A program made the translations under genes and the position numbers. The notes under the pieces were generated by a model that saw only the letters and a list, made by a program, of their open reading frames with translations, did not search any database and was not told the origin of the DNA. 64,000 nucleotides of DNA from Tupaia tana (taxonomy: Eukaryota > Chordata > Mammalia > Scandentia > Tupaiidae). Positions 12,129 through 24,298 of the stretch are shown one piece after another. The first letter of the stretch is position 1; the number at the start of each line of letters is the position of its first letter. The DNA is taken from NCBI GenBank assembly GCA_026018925.1, contig JAKSZU010000008.1, positions 62,457,027-62,521,026 of the forward strand, read 5' to 3'.

Positions 12129-12387
12129 TTGGGTTGTCAGAAAAGTTGGGGCCGGCAGGTGCATGGTGGTTAAGGGTGCTAGACTCCCATATGGCCAACC
12201 ACAGTTTGAGTCCCAGACATGGTGGTTTCCCTTCTCACTCTGCCTCTTTCTCTCTCTCACCCTGCCCCTCTCTGGTCAAATTAAAATAAGTAAATAAAGT
12301 TAAATAAAATAATTATTTAAAAATGTCATGACCCATTTTTGCATAGGAAAACAGAAAAAAATACATCATGACTTTTCTGACACCCAA
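12129..12387. mobile_element. Mariner-like MITE, copy 1, split by a SINE
   Basis: Terminal inverted repeats 'ttgggttgtcagaaaagt' (12129) and 'acttttctgacacccaa' (ending 12387). TA precedes the left end. The element is interrupted at 12148-12322 by a short-form SINE and is about 84 bp without it. Confidence 0.8.
12148..12322 (+). mobile_element. tRNA-derived SINE, short form, inside a MITE
   Basis: 'ggggccggcaggtgcatggt' head, CT-rich middle, 'ctctggtcaaattaaaata' tail. It landed just inside the left terminal repeat of the MITE. Confidence 0.9.
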
Positions 12388-12409
12388 CACATTACAAGGA
12401 ATATATTTA

Positions 12410-12605
12410 GGGGCCAGATAGTAGTGCAGCAGTAGTGGGCCCAAATGGGAAAGGTCCTGGGTTTGTATCCCAGGACCTCCTGGGCATGCTAGGTATGCAG
12501 GCATGTGCCTGTGATGGGCTGTGGTATGAAGATCCTGTTGAGGGTACCTATATTTCTCCCTTTTTCTCTTTTTTTTCTCTTGTAGAATAAATAAATAAAA
12601 TATAT
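12410..12605 (+). mobile_element. tRNA-derived SINE, type C
   Basis: 'gggccagatagtagtgcagc' head, B-box-like 'ggtcctgggtttgtatccc', then 'ggcatgtgcctgtgatgggc', 'gatcctgttgagggtacct', CT-rich sequence and an ATAA tail. Confidence 0.75.
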
Positions 12606-12685
12606 ACTATTTTATATATATATAAATATGTATTTATATATATATATTTTATATATACTATATATATGCACACACACACACAAAT
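12595..12685. repeat. (TA)n/(CA)n low-complexity tract
   Basis: Alternating AT repeats followed by a short CA run, growing out of the type C SINE tail. Confidence 0.85.
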
Positions 12686-12730
12686 CTGGGTCCTCTTATA
12701 GTGTTGGAGTCTCATTACTAGATCTAAGTA

Positions 12731-12800
12731 TTGGGTCATTGGAAAAGTTGCAACGTGTTTTTCTATGTAAAAATGCATCCTGACTTTTCTGGTGGCCCAA
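12731..12800. mobile_element. Mariner-like MITE, copy 2
   Basis: A 70-bp palindromic element, 'ttgggtcattggaaaagttg' to 'tgacttttctggtggcccaa', flanked on both sides by TA, the target duplication of Tc1/mariner transposons. No coding capacity. Confidence 0.85.
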
Positions 12801-12990
12801 TAGATTTAGTAGGTTATTCTAGTATAACAACAAGAGAATCTAACATTTCTCTAAGAAAATTATTTCTATTATACTTCTAAAATCACCAAATTTATAAAAA
12901 GAGAGTGGCTACAACTTGAGTAATTTCTAGCATCTAGGCACTGACTAATATATATCAGCTGTGGTTTGAAGTATCATGATCAAGTTTTTT

Positions 12991-13221
12991 CTTTAAGAGA
13001 GATTTTTGGTATAGGGTACGTGTGCTCACCAGAGAGACAGAAAGCTAAAAATCACTTGCTAGGAAGATGGGCATACCACAGTCCCTTCTCCTTTATTCTC
13101 CTCTTGGGATCGTGGGCATGCACATGTGCTTGGCATGAGTTTTAAGCTGCTGGGTCCAGGACTCAAACCACAGTCAACTATGTGGGAGTCCAGTGAAGTA
13201 ATCATTACATCTGCTGGTCCC
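12991..13221 (-). mobile_element. tRNA-derived SINE, long form (antisense)
   Basis: 'agagatttttggtatagggt' through 'ctgctggtccc', lacking most of the CT-rich segment. Confidence 0.88.
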
Positions 13222-13627
13222 TCATGGTGAAATTTTATTTCCTGGTAATTTAGGAAGGCTTTCAATTACTTTTCTATGCTATTTGAAGTGTAGCCAAATT
13301 TGTTGGCTATACTACAAGAAAGCATTTGAAAGATTAAGAGATGAATTTTTAGATATCAATAATTTTCCAGTGTAAATCTGAATGCTGCTGGATTAAAACA
13401 GGAAAAGTCATCTTCACAGAGTGAGGTATAGTATAGCTGGGGAGTATAGCTGCTCCATTAGGCTCACTATTCTGCTTAAGATTTGATATTTTCATCACTT
13501 GGAGGCAAAGGAGCAAGAAAAATGCAGAAACCTGGAAATAGTAATATTCCTTCTTATTTCCAGAGGACTTCTGATGTTCCTACATGTATTTAGTAGAGCT
13601 AACAATGCAGTTAAAGGGAATGAAGAG

Positions 13628-13912
13628 GGACCAGCAGTTAGCGTAATGGCTATGTCACTGGATTCCCATGTAGTCGACCACAGTTCGCTTCCTGGACCTG
13701 GTGGCTTAAAACTCATGCCAGGCACGTGTGCGTGCATGCCCAAGATCCCGAGAGAAGCATGGAGGAGAAGGGATTGCGGCGTGGCCATCCCCCCTGGGGG
13801 TGATTTCTCGCTTTCTATCTCTCTCTGTCTGTCTGGCGAGCACACGTGCCCTATAGAAAAAAAAAACAAAAACAAAAAACAAAAAAACAAAAAAAAACAA
13901 ACAACTCTCCAA
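13628..13912 (+). mobile_element. tRNA-derived SINE, long form, young
   Basis: Full-length. Perfect 15-bp TSD 'aaagggaatgaagag' at 13613-13627 and 13913-13927. The tail is an AAAAAC-type expansion before the terminal 'ctctcc'. Confidence 0.95.
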
Positions 13913-14216
13913 AAAGGGAATGAAGAGAATGAAGGTAACAGACATGAAGGGAAATATTGTACACCATGACAAATGATTTTTGAGGTTAACTCCAAGTAGT
14001 ATAGCTTGAGAACAAACAATCCCTTCTGTCACTTGATATTCCATAGTTTAAGTAGGGTTCCAGTTAGATTGTCATTTAGGAGTGTCCAAGAAGGAAAAAC
14101 TTTCTAAAACCTGAGGAAACAATCTCTACAGAGGATGGGTTTTTCTACATAAGGAAGATAGAGCATTTACAAATCTCTGGGAACATCACTAAACAATTTT
14201 AAAATTAAATAAACCA

Positions 14217-14473
14217 GGGCCAGCAGGTGATGTAGTGGTTAAGGCACTGGATTCCCACATGGTTGACTGTGTTTTGAGTTCTAGACCCAGAACCTTGAAA
14301 CTCATGTTGTGTGTGTATATTTGTACATGCCCAAAATCCCGAGAGAAGAACAGAGAAAAAGGGCCTCTGGCATGGCCATCCCTCCTGGGGGCGGAAGTGA
14401 TTTCTCATTTTTTGACTCTATCTCTTCAGTGAGTGCATGTGCCCTATAGCAAAAAAAAAAACTTCTCAAAAAA
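14217..14473 (+). mobile_element. tRNA-derived SINE, long form
   Basis: Full-length but diverged (head 'gggccagcaggtgatgtagt', end 'gccctatagcaaaa' plus 'cttctc'). Confidence 0.9.
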
Positions 14474-14631
14474 TAATTAGAAAAAAAATTTTAGTAGATA
14501 TAATTTACCACTCACAAGTGCTTGACAAGAACAAGAGGCAATAATATACTTAACTGTTTCCTAACAGTGGAAGAAAAGAAAGGAACAGACTTAGTAACAT
14601 GATTTACAATATCCATAAAATAATAATTAAA

Positions 14632-14891
14632 GGGCTGGTCTCATAGCTTAGTGATTAAGTGCTATGCTTGAAAGGTGGATCCCACATAGCCAACCATAGT
14701 TTGAATCCTGGCTCTGGCAACTTGAAAAATATTCCAGGTGTGTTTACATGTGTAGCCAAAATCCTGATAGGATAGAGAAATGGTAGAAAATGAATCATGT
14801 CCCCATAGTTGGGGGTGGGGGAACATGCTTTCTCTCCTTTTCTGGTGAGCTTACATGTCCTATAGCAATTAAAGTATTTATTTAAAAAAAG
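14632..14891 (+). mobile_element. tRNA-derived SINE, old long form
   Basis: The head 'gggctggtctcatagcttag' and the middle 'ccaaaatcctgataggatag' mark an older subfamily that lacks the 'gatcccgagagg' wording. Flanked by 'attaaag' repeats. Confidence 0.8.
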
Positions 14892-14944
14892 CATGATTAA
14901 AGAAGCACTATTTCTGACTCTAAGTCTGTAAAGAATTTTCTCCT

Positions 14945-15239
14945 GGGACCAGCAGTTAGCATAATGGCTATGTCACTGGACTCCCTTGTGGTCGACAGTG
15001 GTTCACGTCCCAGACCCGCTGGCTTAAAACTCACGCCAGGCGCGTATGCGTGTGTGCCCAAGATCCCGAGAGGAGAATGGAGGAGAAGGGATTGTGCGTG
15101 GCCATCCTCGCGGGGGGGGGGGGGGGGGTGATTTCTCACTTTCTGTCCCTCTGTCTCTGTCTGTCTGGCAAGCGCACGCGCCCTATAGCAAAAAGCTCTC
15201 AAAAAAAGAAAAAAAAAAACTCTCCAAAAAAAAAAAAAA
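14945..15239 (+). mobile_element. tRNA-derived SINE, long form, young
   Basis: Full-length, with a G-run at about 15111-15127 where the CCCCC/GGGGG hairpin normally sits. TSD 'agaattttctcct' at 14932-14944 and 15240-15252. Confidence 0.95.
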
Positions 15240-15252
15240 AGAATTTTCTCCT

Positions 15253-15694
15253 ATTACTCTCATATTGAGAGCACTATAAAATGCAAAAAGAAGAAGTATA
15301 ACAATATCCCTAAAAACAAATTTCATACTTTTATCTACTTTGGTTCTGTTTGTTGCATAGAAGGGGGTTAGGTTAGGGTAGCATGAGCTGAACATAAATA
15401 TACATAAAGTAAAGTCTTTATATAGCTCAACTACGGTTTAAAAAAAAAATCCTGAACTGCTATGTCCATCTCTTGACTTCTTAAAATATAAGATATATGC
15501 AAATGTCAATGGTATTTAAACTAACACACTACCTGTACAGACCTAGATTGTTCCAGTTCATAACAAAAAAGGGCATCCTTACCAATATGGTCCAGCACAC
15601 CATATACATTACTGAAGACTAATTTGGATGACTTCCTTATTTTGTGTGGGCTTATAGTTAAAATGCTACTACTACTTCGTTTACCAAAGAAATA
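15253..15694. other. Unassigned sequence
   Basis: No gene or repeat recognised. Confidence 0.4.
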
Positions 15695-15990
15695 TTTAGA
15701 CTACTCTGCGGGAGGCACAGTTCCATGTGCTGTGGATACAGAAGTGAACAACATAAGTACAATATCCTGTCCTTATGGTGTGAGTGAGGAGAAGAGAAGT
15801 TGAAGGTGTGTTTAGAGAGGCAATCAGGAGCAAATAGTGTAAGGATTTATAGGAGAATTCAGGGACTTTGAATTTCACTATGAGCAAGATATATTGCCTT
15901 TGGAAGGTTTTGAACAGAGTGCTATGATCTTGCTTAGAGACAATCAGTCTGGAGCAAGGACAGAAACTGAGACTAATTAGTGCCATAAAC
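15695..15990 (-). mobile_element. L2 3' end (antisense)
   Basis: Reads as the reverse complement of the L2 3' region: 'gtgctgtggatacagaagtg', then 'gactttgaatttcactatga' and 'ggttttgaacagagtgctat'. Separate from, and opposite to, the L2 that follows. Confidence 0.75.
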
Positions 15991-16662
15991 CAGTACAGAT
16001 TAAAAATTAGAGTAATTCCCAGTCCCTTTCTCCTAGATCACTAGTCCAGTCCTCTTCCTCTCTATTTCAACTTCTAACCTCTCATTCTTCTATACTCTCA
16101 GCTAATGACCTTGCTTCTAATTTCACTGAGAAACTATGAACCCTATGCTCTCTTACCACCACTTCTGTGGACCAACCTGCATTAAAATCCTTTTTTCTCT
16201 TTTTTTGCTTTTTCTTCTTGCCACAACTGGAAGAACTCTCCACATTCTCTTTACTTGTTCACTCTTACCTACGAGTCCCTTCTCCTTTCACCTCCTTAAG
16301 GACATCACTCCAGATTATGCCTCTTCTTTCTGCTCTATAATAAATTCTTTTCTTTTAGATCATTTCCACAGGCACACAAATATGCTAATAATTTATAAAT
16401 ATTCTTTAAAAACACACTAAAAATATACTCTTACTCTCAATTTACCATCCAATTGCAACCCCAGCTTCCTACTCCTCTTTATAGAAAAAAATCACACAAA
16501 AAATAATTAATAGCTCTCCTTTGTTCTTGCTTAAAACACTTTAGTCAGACTTGCGCCTATACTATTTCACTGTAATTAAGAAATCTGTAAAGATTTTCCT
16601 GTTTTTAAATATAATGCTTACCTCTCAATTCTCAACAAGTTCATCTATCAGCAGGAGAGGGT

Positions 16663-16708
16663 ATTGAACTTCTGGCACAGTCACTATTGAACTTCTGGCA
16701 CAGTGACT
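16663..16708 (+). repeat. 23-bp tandem duplication inside L2
   Basis: Two adjacent 23-bp units containing 'attgaacttctggcacagt', differing by one base (C versus G). Confidence 0.85.
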
Positions 16709-16876
16709 ATTTTGGTTTTCCTCCATTTCTCTTTCTTTTGCTATTTTTCCCCTAATTCCCGTTAAATATGAGTCTCAGTCCATGGGACCACTTTTTTTCT
16801 CTGACTGTATTATTCCTCTGGTGAACTCTTTCAGTCTCAGTAGTTTAAATACTACCTACCTAATAAAGACTCTAAA

Positions 16877-17143
16877 TTTTTTTTTTTTTTGGAGAAGTTT
16901 TTGCTATAGAGCACGTGCGCTCGCCAGACAGATAGAGAGAGACAGAGAGATAGAAAGCGAGAAATCACCCCCCAGGGGGAATGGCCACTCATCGCAATCC
17001 CTTCTCCTCCATTCTCCTCTCTGGATCTTGGGCACGCACACACACGTGCCCGGAGTGAGTTTAAGCCACCAGGTCCGGGACTCGAACCGCGGTCGACTAC
17101 GTGGGAGTCCAGCGACATAGCCATTACGCTAACTGCTGGTCCC
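16877..17143 (-). mobile_element. tRNA-derived SINE, long form, young (antisense)
   Basis: Full-length inside L2. Perfect 11-bp TSD 'aagactctaaa' at 16866-16876 and 17144-17154. The B box is intact on the minus strand. Confidence 0.95.
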
Positions 17144-17621
17144 AAGACTCTAAAATTTATATCCTAGTTCCAAACTATCATATTGACTCTAGATGCATCT
17201 ATCTTCAGTTGGATATCTAAGTCTCCTCAAACATTTCAAGCTGAAAGCTGGCTTGTGACCTTTCCTCCAAACTGCTCCTTCTGCAATCCTATCAGAGTCA
17301 CAGTAACTGAATTCCTTTAGTTTCTCATGTCAAAATCTTGGCGTCCTCTCTCCTTCACCCACCAGGCAATACTTCAGTGAATCTACTGCCTTTACTTTTA
17401 AAATGTTGCCACCTCCTAAATGTATTAAACTCCTGATATATTTCTAGTTCTTACTCCTCCACTGCAATATTCCGGTTTAATTTTCCATCATATTTTGAAT
17501 AGATTATGTAACAGCCACTTAACTGGTCAAGTGCTTCCATCTCTTTACCTCTGAAACCTAGCAGCCAGAATAATTCTGCAAAGTCAGATACTTTCACTCT
17601 ACTATTAAGAATCTTCCAGTG

Positions 17622-17885
17622 GGGGACCAGCAGTTAGTGTAATGGCTATGTCGCTGGCCTCCCACGGGGTGGGCCGCGGTTCGCGTCCCAGACCCAGTGG
17701 CTTAAAACTCACGCCAGGCGCATGTGCGTGCGTGCCCAAGATCGCGAGAGGGGAAGGGAGGAAAAGGGATTGCAGCGTGGCCATCCCCCCTGGGGGGTGA
17801 TTTCTCGCTTTCTGTCTCTCTGTCTTTGTCTGTCTGGTGAGCGCACGCGCCCTATAATGAAAACCTCTCCAAAAAAAAAAAAAAA
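17622..17885 (+). mobile_element. tRNA-derived SINE, long form, young
   Basis: Full-length inside L2. Perfect 14-bp TSD 'agaatcttccagtg' at 17608-17621 and 17886-17899. Confidence 0.96.
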
Positions 17886-18084
17886 AGAATCTTCCAGTGG
17901 CTTCCCATCTCACTCACAGCAAAAGTTAAAGAGCACATGATGGTTTGACAAGTCTGGCACAATGTGATAACGTAAAAAGTCTGATGATATTGACTATTGT
18001 TAAGGTTGTTGAACACCAAGAACTTTTACTTTGTTTTAAAATTTTTACTTTATTTTAAATTTACTTTTAAATTTTATTTTATTT

Positions 18085-18540
18085 TTTAATTTGCTGGTAA
18101 CAATGCAATTAGTATAGTCACTTTTGAGAGCAATCTGTCAGTAAAGATTTACTGGATTTTCAAATCTAGTAAAATTGAAAATTGTGCACCCTGACAGGAA
18201 TTTTGCTCTTATGTTCAGACCTAAAAAAGTCCACAAATGTATAGAGAGTGAAAGACAATAATTTTTATAACAGCAAAAAAACTGAAAAAAACTAAACATC
18301 TATTTACAAGAGATAAATAAATCTTAGTTTGTTTATATTCATACAATAAAATTCAAGGAATACAAGCTATGTAAATCAGAATGGAGAGCCACATACAAGT
18401 TTCCGTTGGTTTTGATGTTTTATTTCCTAAACGGGGTAGTAGGTTCAGAGATTACATTATATTAAATTAGTTCTTTATAGACTCTGCATATCTGCAATAT
18501 GCCATAATGTTTGAAGGAGGTACATTGGAAATTTGTAGAA
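18085..18540 (+). mobile_element. Old L1M 3' end
   Basis: Collinear with the end of L1 ORF2 and its 3' UTR: 'ataatttttataacagcaaa', 'aaactaaacatctatttaca', 'ttatattcatacaata', 'tctgcaatatgccataatgt'. Confidence 0.6.
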
Positions 18541-20794
18541 TGTGAGAAGAGTTTTGAGGGAGAGTCTGCTGAGGGAGAGACATGAATGGACATAGAGATG
18601 GACACATATAGTGGTGCCTTAGGGTTAAAGAAATATAATTTCCTTTAGCTTCTTCTGCATTCTCACTGCAATATTTAGGGAGTTCATATTTTCATATTCT
18701 CAGTAGTTCTTCATTAGAGTCTTATTACCCTCAATTTTCTTTTTTTCTTTTTTTGAGTCCTGAGTAGTGTAAACTCCAACCTAATCATAATCGTGTCAAT
18801 CCCTCTTTTTGTAAACCTTAAGCAATTGCCCTTTGTTTATAGAAATCTGCATATAGGCATATTTCTTCTTAACAAGCTATAAAGAGCCCTTTAATGTGGA
18901 CCCAACATTCTACAAATATCTGATTCCAAATATCTCCATTCATGTTTACCTCTCTCACTTGATCATCTCTTTGTCACACTTGGGAAACCAGCATTCGTCA
19001 GAGCATGTGTGACTTTAGCTTCTTTAGAGGTAGCAAGTCCTTCCTTTATCTGTATGTTTATAGAATTTGATACATGTAGCTGCTAGAGGCTACAGTGGTC
19101 ATATTTTGTTGTACTTTTACTAGGTTGTTATATTTCTGTCTCCTCAGTATAAAGTACTCAGAGTAAAGGAATAGTGGTTTTCTGTTGTTTCATTTTGTTT
19201 ATTTGCTTGTGTTTTTTTTAATCTTTACACATTTAGTTCCTAACACAAGATGCTTAACACATAGAAGTTGCTAAATGATTATTTGTAGAATCAACAAAAG
19301 AACGGGATGTTTTATTTAGTAAATGTTGTAAATGACTATCAGGTAAGTTATAAACATAGTCTTCAAGGTTTAACTTATGTATTAAATAGTTACCTTTTCT
19401 TGTTAATTGAAATGTTATTGCAGCTTACTCATATCTTTAAAGCTACTGACTAGTTTCAAGAAAAACAAAAAGATATAGGCACTATTTTATCCATGTTAGC
19501 CAAAGAGTAGTCAAGAGTTGAATGATCCCATTGCTAGGGTAATTCAAAACTGCTATACTGATGGGATACCAGCACATGTGAATTTATTTTTTAATGTCTA
19601 GGTTAAGTTAACATTAGCCTTTCTTTGGAAAGACAAAACAAAACAAAACAAAAACACAGGATGACGTGGTTCCCTCCTTGACTCTCAACATTTGAACTGA
19701 TAAGGCCTAGAAAAATACAGTGTCACACTAAAATGTATTAGAATTATAATATTGGTACAAGGATGTCTGTTTACTTTAGTTTCTAATTTTTGTCTACCAA
19801 ATGATTTTATAATGTAAAGGAAAAAATATTGTTTCTCCACTGGTTCCCAGGACAATTGAATGTGATAATTTACATTTTTGAAAACATGTCAGCTTGGGCA
19901 TTTACTCCGAACTGGAGAAACTCTAACTATTATTCAAACTCCAATTTCCAAGTAGTTTGAATATTAAGAATTGGTTTTAGAAACCAAACCCACAAAGTAC
20001 TTCAGGAATTGTAAATCATCCTTCAGTTGTCAACCAAGAAGGCACTTCAATTTAGAAAAGAATCAAGAGACTTTCCAGTTATTCAAGTTTAAATTTCTTA
20101 ACCCAGATTCAGACTGAGGACCCTAAAGAAACAAAAAATGTGACAACATTTTTTTTGAGGGAAGTTCTCTTATACATTCTTTAAGAAACAAGTATAAAAC
20201 TGAATTACTACTCAAAACTGATAGAGGCGAGAGGAAAGCTGATGATCTGAACAGAGCTGAAAGTTGTCTAGTAATCAAAATACCAGACTCCCATTTAGAC
20301 CCCTGAATAGTTCCCGCAAATTTTAGGGGTGGTTAGGTCCATCTTCTGCATTATTTCTCAAATGCATTATGATATTGTTACCATGTGTGTTTTCATCTTC
20401 ATTACTGTTTTTATAATTTATACTAATTGAATGAAAAATGAGGGCATGAAGTAAAGCATGGGAGTTCTCTATTCTTCTTCTTCTTTAACCCTACACATTA
20501 AGCACAAACTTGCCCCATGCTGATTTCTGTAGGCCTTTGCAGGAGGCCCTGAACCAACAATCATCTTTTGTGTGTGTGTGATTTCCAGAAATCTACCAGC
20601 CATACTCTTGCTTGGGAGAAATGGAGGGGTTTAGACATTGCAAATCAAGAGACTTTGCTCCATGATCTTTTAGTTCTACTTAACGAAGTCCTAGCCCTAA
20701 ATAAAAATTCACCAACAGTAATCATCAGCCCGCCAACATCATTTTTATTATTTCTGACTATTTCTCATTTTGTTTCCATTTTATATATGTGTAT
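18541..20794. other. Unassigned SINE-free stretch
   Basis: About 2.2 kb without any SINE, unusual for this window. No gene, conserved motif or repeat family recognised. Confidence 0.4.
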
Positions 20795-21057
20795 ATTTTT
20801 TTGGGGGGATTTTTGCTATAAGACATGTGCACTTGCTGGAGAGACAGAAAGAGACAGAGAGACAGAAAGCAATAAATCACCCCCACCTCCCAGGGATGAT
20901 CGCCATGCCGCAATCCCTTCTCCATTATTCTCTCATGATGTTGGGCAAGCATGCACATGTGCCCAGCATGAGTTTTAAGCTATTGGGTCTGGGAATCCAA
21001 CCACGGTTGACTACGTGGAAGTCCAGCAAAGTAACCATTATACCATCTGCTGGTCCC
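20795..21057 (-). mobile_element. tRNA-derived SINE, long form (antisense)
   Basis: 'tttttgctataagacatgtg' to 'ccatctgctggtccc'. Complete, moderately diverged. Confidence 0.92.
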
Positions 21058-21306
21058 TCCTTAATCTTTTAGAATATTTTTTAAGTGAGCAAGGAGGGAA
21101 TTATATGCTCTTGCTATAAGTAGCCAGTTTTGCACATGATTATTAATTCACTGTGAGAAATACAGAATGCTAACTGTAATGTGTGGTAAATGTCAGTATT
21201 ACTATTTTAATATTAGGACTTCCATTTAACAATTTCATACTAATAGTAATTACTTCTAGACAAATGAAACTGAGGACTTGTGAAGGATAAGGAAAAACCA
21301 ATTCTT

Positions 21307-21588
21307 TCTGGGTTATTTTATTTATTTATTTATTTATTTTTTTGGAGTGGGTTTTGCTATAGGGCATGTGCTAGAAAGACAGAGAGAGACAGAGAGACAG
21401 AAAGCGAGAAGTCACCCCCCAGGGGGGATGACCATGCCACAATCCATTCTCCTCCATTCTCCTCTAGGGATCTTGGGCATGCACGCACACACACCTGGTG
21501 TGAATTTAAGTCACCAGATCCAGGACTTGAACTGTGGTCAGCTACATGGGAGTCAAGTGACATAGCCACTAGACCAACTGCTGGTCCC
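21307..21588 (-). mobile_element. tRNA-derived SINE, long form, young (antisense)
   Basis: Complete, with an ATTT-rich tail. Perfect 18-bp TSD 'aaggaaaaaccaattctt' at 21289-21306 and 21589-21606, the longest in the window. Confidence 0.96.
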
Positions 21589-21606
21589 AAGGAAAAACCA
21601 ATTCTT

Positions 21607-23689
21607 AACTACAAGTACATTTTTACTGTTTGAATTTATTGTCACATGAACACAACACATTATTTTTTTTGTTTTATTAACCTTTTTTTCAAACTACATA
21701 ACAGATACTAATTGAGAGCACTTGCTCTCCTAACAAAGGTAGAGAGGATTAAATGCCTCTTTGAAAGGTTCCAGACATGTCAGAAGTAGGAAGAGAATCA
21801 AAACCCAATATTCCAATGTTACTCTATTCTTGTTCTTCTCTATTCACTGCACGTAGAATTTCTTATAAATATTTCCAACATCTATCCCAGGGTATTATTT
21901 GTATTTTATTCCTAGATAGCTACCCAATATTTATTTTATTTTAATCATATTTTAGCCATTCTTAATTACGCTTTTTTAAAAAATGATTTTCCCTAGTGAC
22001 AACTGAAGCATAAGTGATGATTACAACTAAAGAGATTTTTAAGAGTTTTTCCAGAACCCGGTTCCTTGGTGACATTTCCATAAATCACACACAATTTCAA
22101 CACAGACCATCTTACAGAGAAGACTCACTCTAATAAGCACAATATACAGAGATCAGAATAGCCCTATTGTGTTTATCTTTTACTGTGTCACGTACCAAAA
22201 TCAAATTTCTGTCATCAGTAATTATTAATCATCTGTATGCCCTGCAGAGAATTTTAATAAAGCATATTATAAACCTGGGGTGGTGGTGGTACAAGAAAGA
22301 TACAAATGTGATCCAAATTTATAAAAGGAGATGGTGGTCCCTATTACTACACAACATCTGTTTGCCACATGTTCATAAATCACATCAACGTTTTGAACAT
22401 TTCTCCTAGCACCTTCCTGTCACCTCGGTTTTATAGTTCATAACTCTGCCCCTCCTCCTCACAAAAAAGAAAAATAAAGTTTCTCATTACTATATTTTAA
22501 GCTTGAGCATGACATTTGACCAAGTATTAAGCCAACAACGGCAGGTAATGGCTGGTGCTGAAGACCCTCCAATGTCTTGAGATTTGGTCACAGAAAACAA
22601 AAGCAGTAGCAAATCTTGTTTATTCTACAGAAGCAGCGGAAGCACATAAAGATACCAAGGACCACTAGTGCCAAACCAAAAAGAAAGCTGCATTTTGAGT
22701 TTGAATCCATGGTACAGAGTTGTCAAAAAAGAAAGCTGCCAACTTAGAGATGGTTTTCCTTGCAAAGTAGATCCTCAGAAACTTCATGAACACTATTCTG
22801 TTTATTTTCCCTTTCCAGTGATGCTAATACATATCTACATGTACTGCAGAGCTTGTTCTCCAGGAATCTGCCATCTGAGATGAGTATGACACATAAAGAC
22901 AGAGCAACAAGGCTGCTTTTTAAAGACAACTATGTGATCTTTGGTTTATTTAATGAAAATAAAAGTAAGCAAACTGAGGATACAAAGGAAGTCAAATGAG
23001 TCATATAGTATCATACATAAACTGAGATCTATGGTCAATACAGTTGATTAGCACCTTGCCAATAACTGGGACAAATATATAGTACTACTGAGTAGACATA
23101 ACAATCACCAGAGCATGCATATTTAAGCTTGAAAACAAAAAAGGAAAAACTACATGATGCTAAGAATGAAGAGAGTCCATCTGAAGCCAGAACAGTGAAT
23201 GGGTGTTAATGCCAACTGACCCATGAGGTTACAGAATCTGGATCTTCTCCTAGGTGCATGATATCTTAACGTGAGAGTAAAGCATTGGGAAGTAAGGGAG
23301 AGGTTGAATTTGCATGAGTGGTGGCATGGAAAGCTACCAGTACATTCCCAGTTTAAAACTAAGAACCAGACAGGGGCTAAAAAAGTTCTTCCCACTGGAG
23401 TAGACATTTGATAAGGAAAATGGGCTGCCTGTTCTAGGTCATGGTTGAAAATTAATCATCTGGGAGAAATCTAAACCAATACTACATGAAAGATGGGGTT
23501 AAATTCATATATAATGCTTGGTAAAATAATCTGGAGTTAAAAAATGATTGTAAAAAACTGGTTGAAGGTCTCATGGGACTGGCATAGGTAGACATAAAAC
23601 CATCCACAGTAATAACTTTACATCCCTGAACCATGATACATCCTTGGGAAATAATTCCTTCTGAAGATAATTTCAAAATTTGAAACACT
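21607..23689. other. Unassigned sequence, possibly L1 5' region in part
   Basis: No gene. 22900-23690 has the A-rich, sense-L1-like texture of the L1M 5' region leading into the ORF1-type segment, but no landmark is firm enough to call. Confidence 0.35.
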
Positions 23690-23980
23690 CAAGGAAACAA
23701 CTCTATAAGAAGCAGGAGTCTCAAAAACCAGAATTCACAGATTAAAATCAACATTAAATAGGACAATGTGAAATCAAATTTGCTTTAAATGTTCAAAGAC
23801 ATAAATAAGGAAGAAATACAAATCCTAAGAATGATATTTTCTAAAAAAGATATTTTCAAAAAGAATTAAGTTAAAATCGTAAAAATAAAAAATATAGTGA
23901 CTAAAAGGCAAAGCTCAATATGTGAATTAGCCAGTGCACTCAACACAGATAATGGGAAATTGGTACATTTAAAAACACAT

Positions 23981-24224
23981 CTGGGGCTGTTCCATAGCCT
24001 GGTAGATAGGGCATTCAGACCCCACATGGCTTACTGTGCAGTTTGTGTCTTAGACCCAGTGGCATGACAAACATGCTGTGTGTGTGTGTGTGCATGCCCA
24101 AAATCCCAGAGAGAGGGAGAGATGGAAGAGAAGGGATTGTAGTGTGACCATTCCTCATAGGGGGTTGAGAGGTGGTGCTTTGCCTCTCTCTGTCTGTCAT
24201 TCTCTGGAGAGCACAAGCCATCTC

Positions 24225-24280
<56 letters not shown>

Positions 24281-24298
24281 ATCATATTTAAATTAAAT
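23981..24298 (+). mobile_element. tRNA-derived SINE, diverged, with 47-bp A-tail
   Basis: 'ctggggctgttccatagcct' head, 'cccaaaatcccagagagagg' middle. The uninterrupted A-run is at 24229-24275. TSD 'ttaaaa(a)cacat' at 23969-23980 and 24298-24310. Confidence 0.88.

Larger units (their letters stand above)
16030..17960 (+). mobile_element. L2 (CR1-clade LINE), ORF and 3' region, decayed
   Basis: Collinear with the reverse-transcriptase half of the L2 ORF and toward its 3' end: 'agctaatgaccttgcttcta' near 16102, 'aaggacatcactccagatta' near 16299, 'atttgaat'-poor middle, 'agcagccagaataattctgc' near 17561, 'ggcttcccatctcactcaca' near 17900. Many stops and frameshifts. Split by two young SINEs at 16877 and 17622 with precise TSDs. 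Confidence 0.8.
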
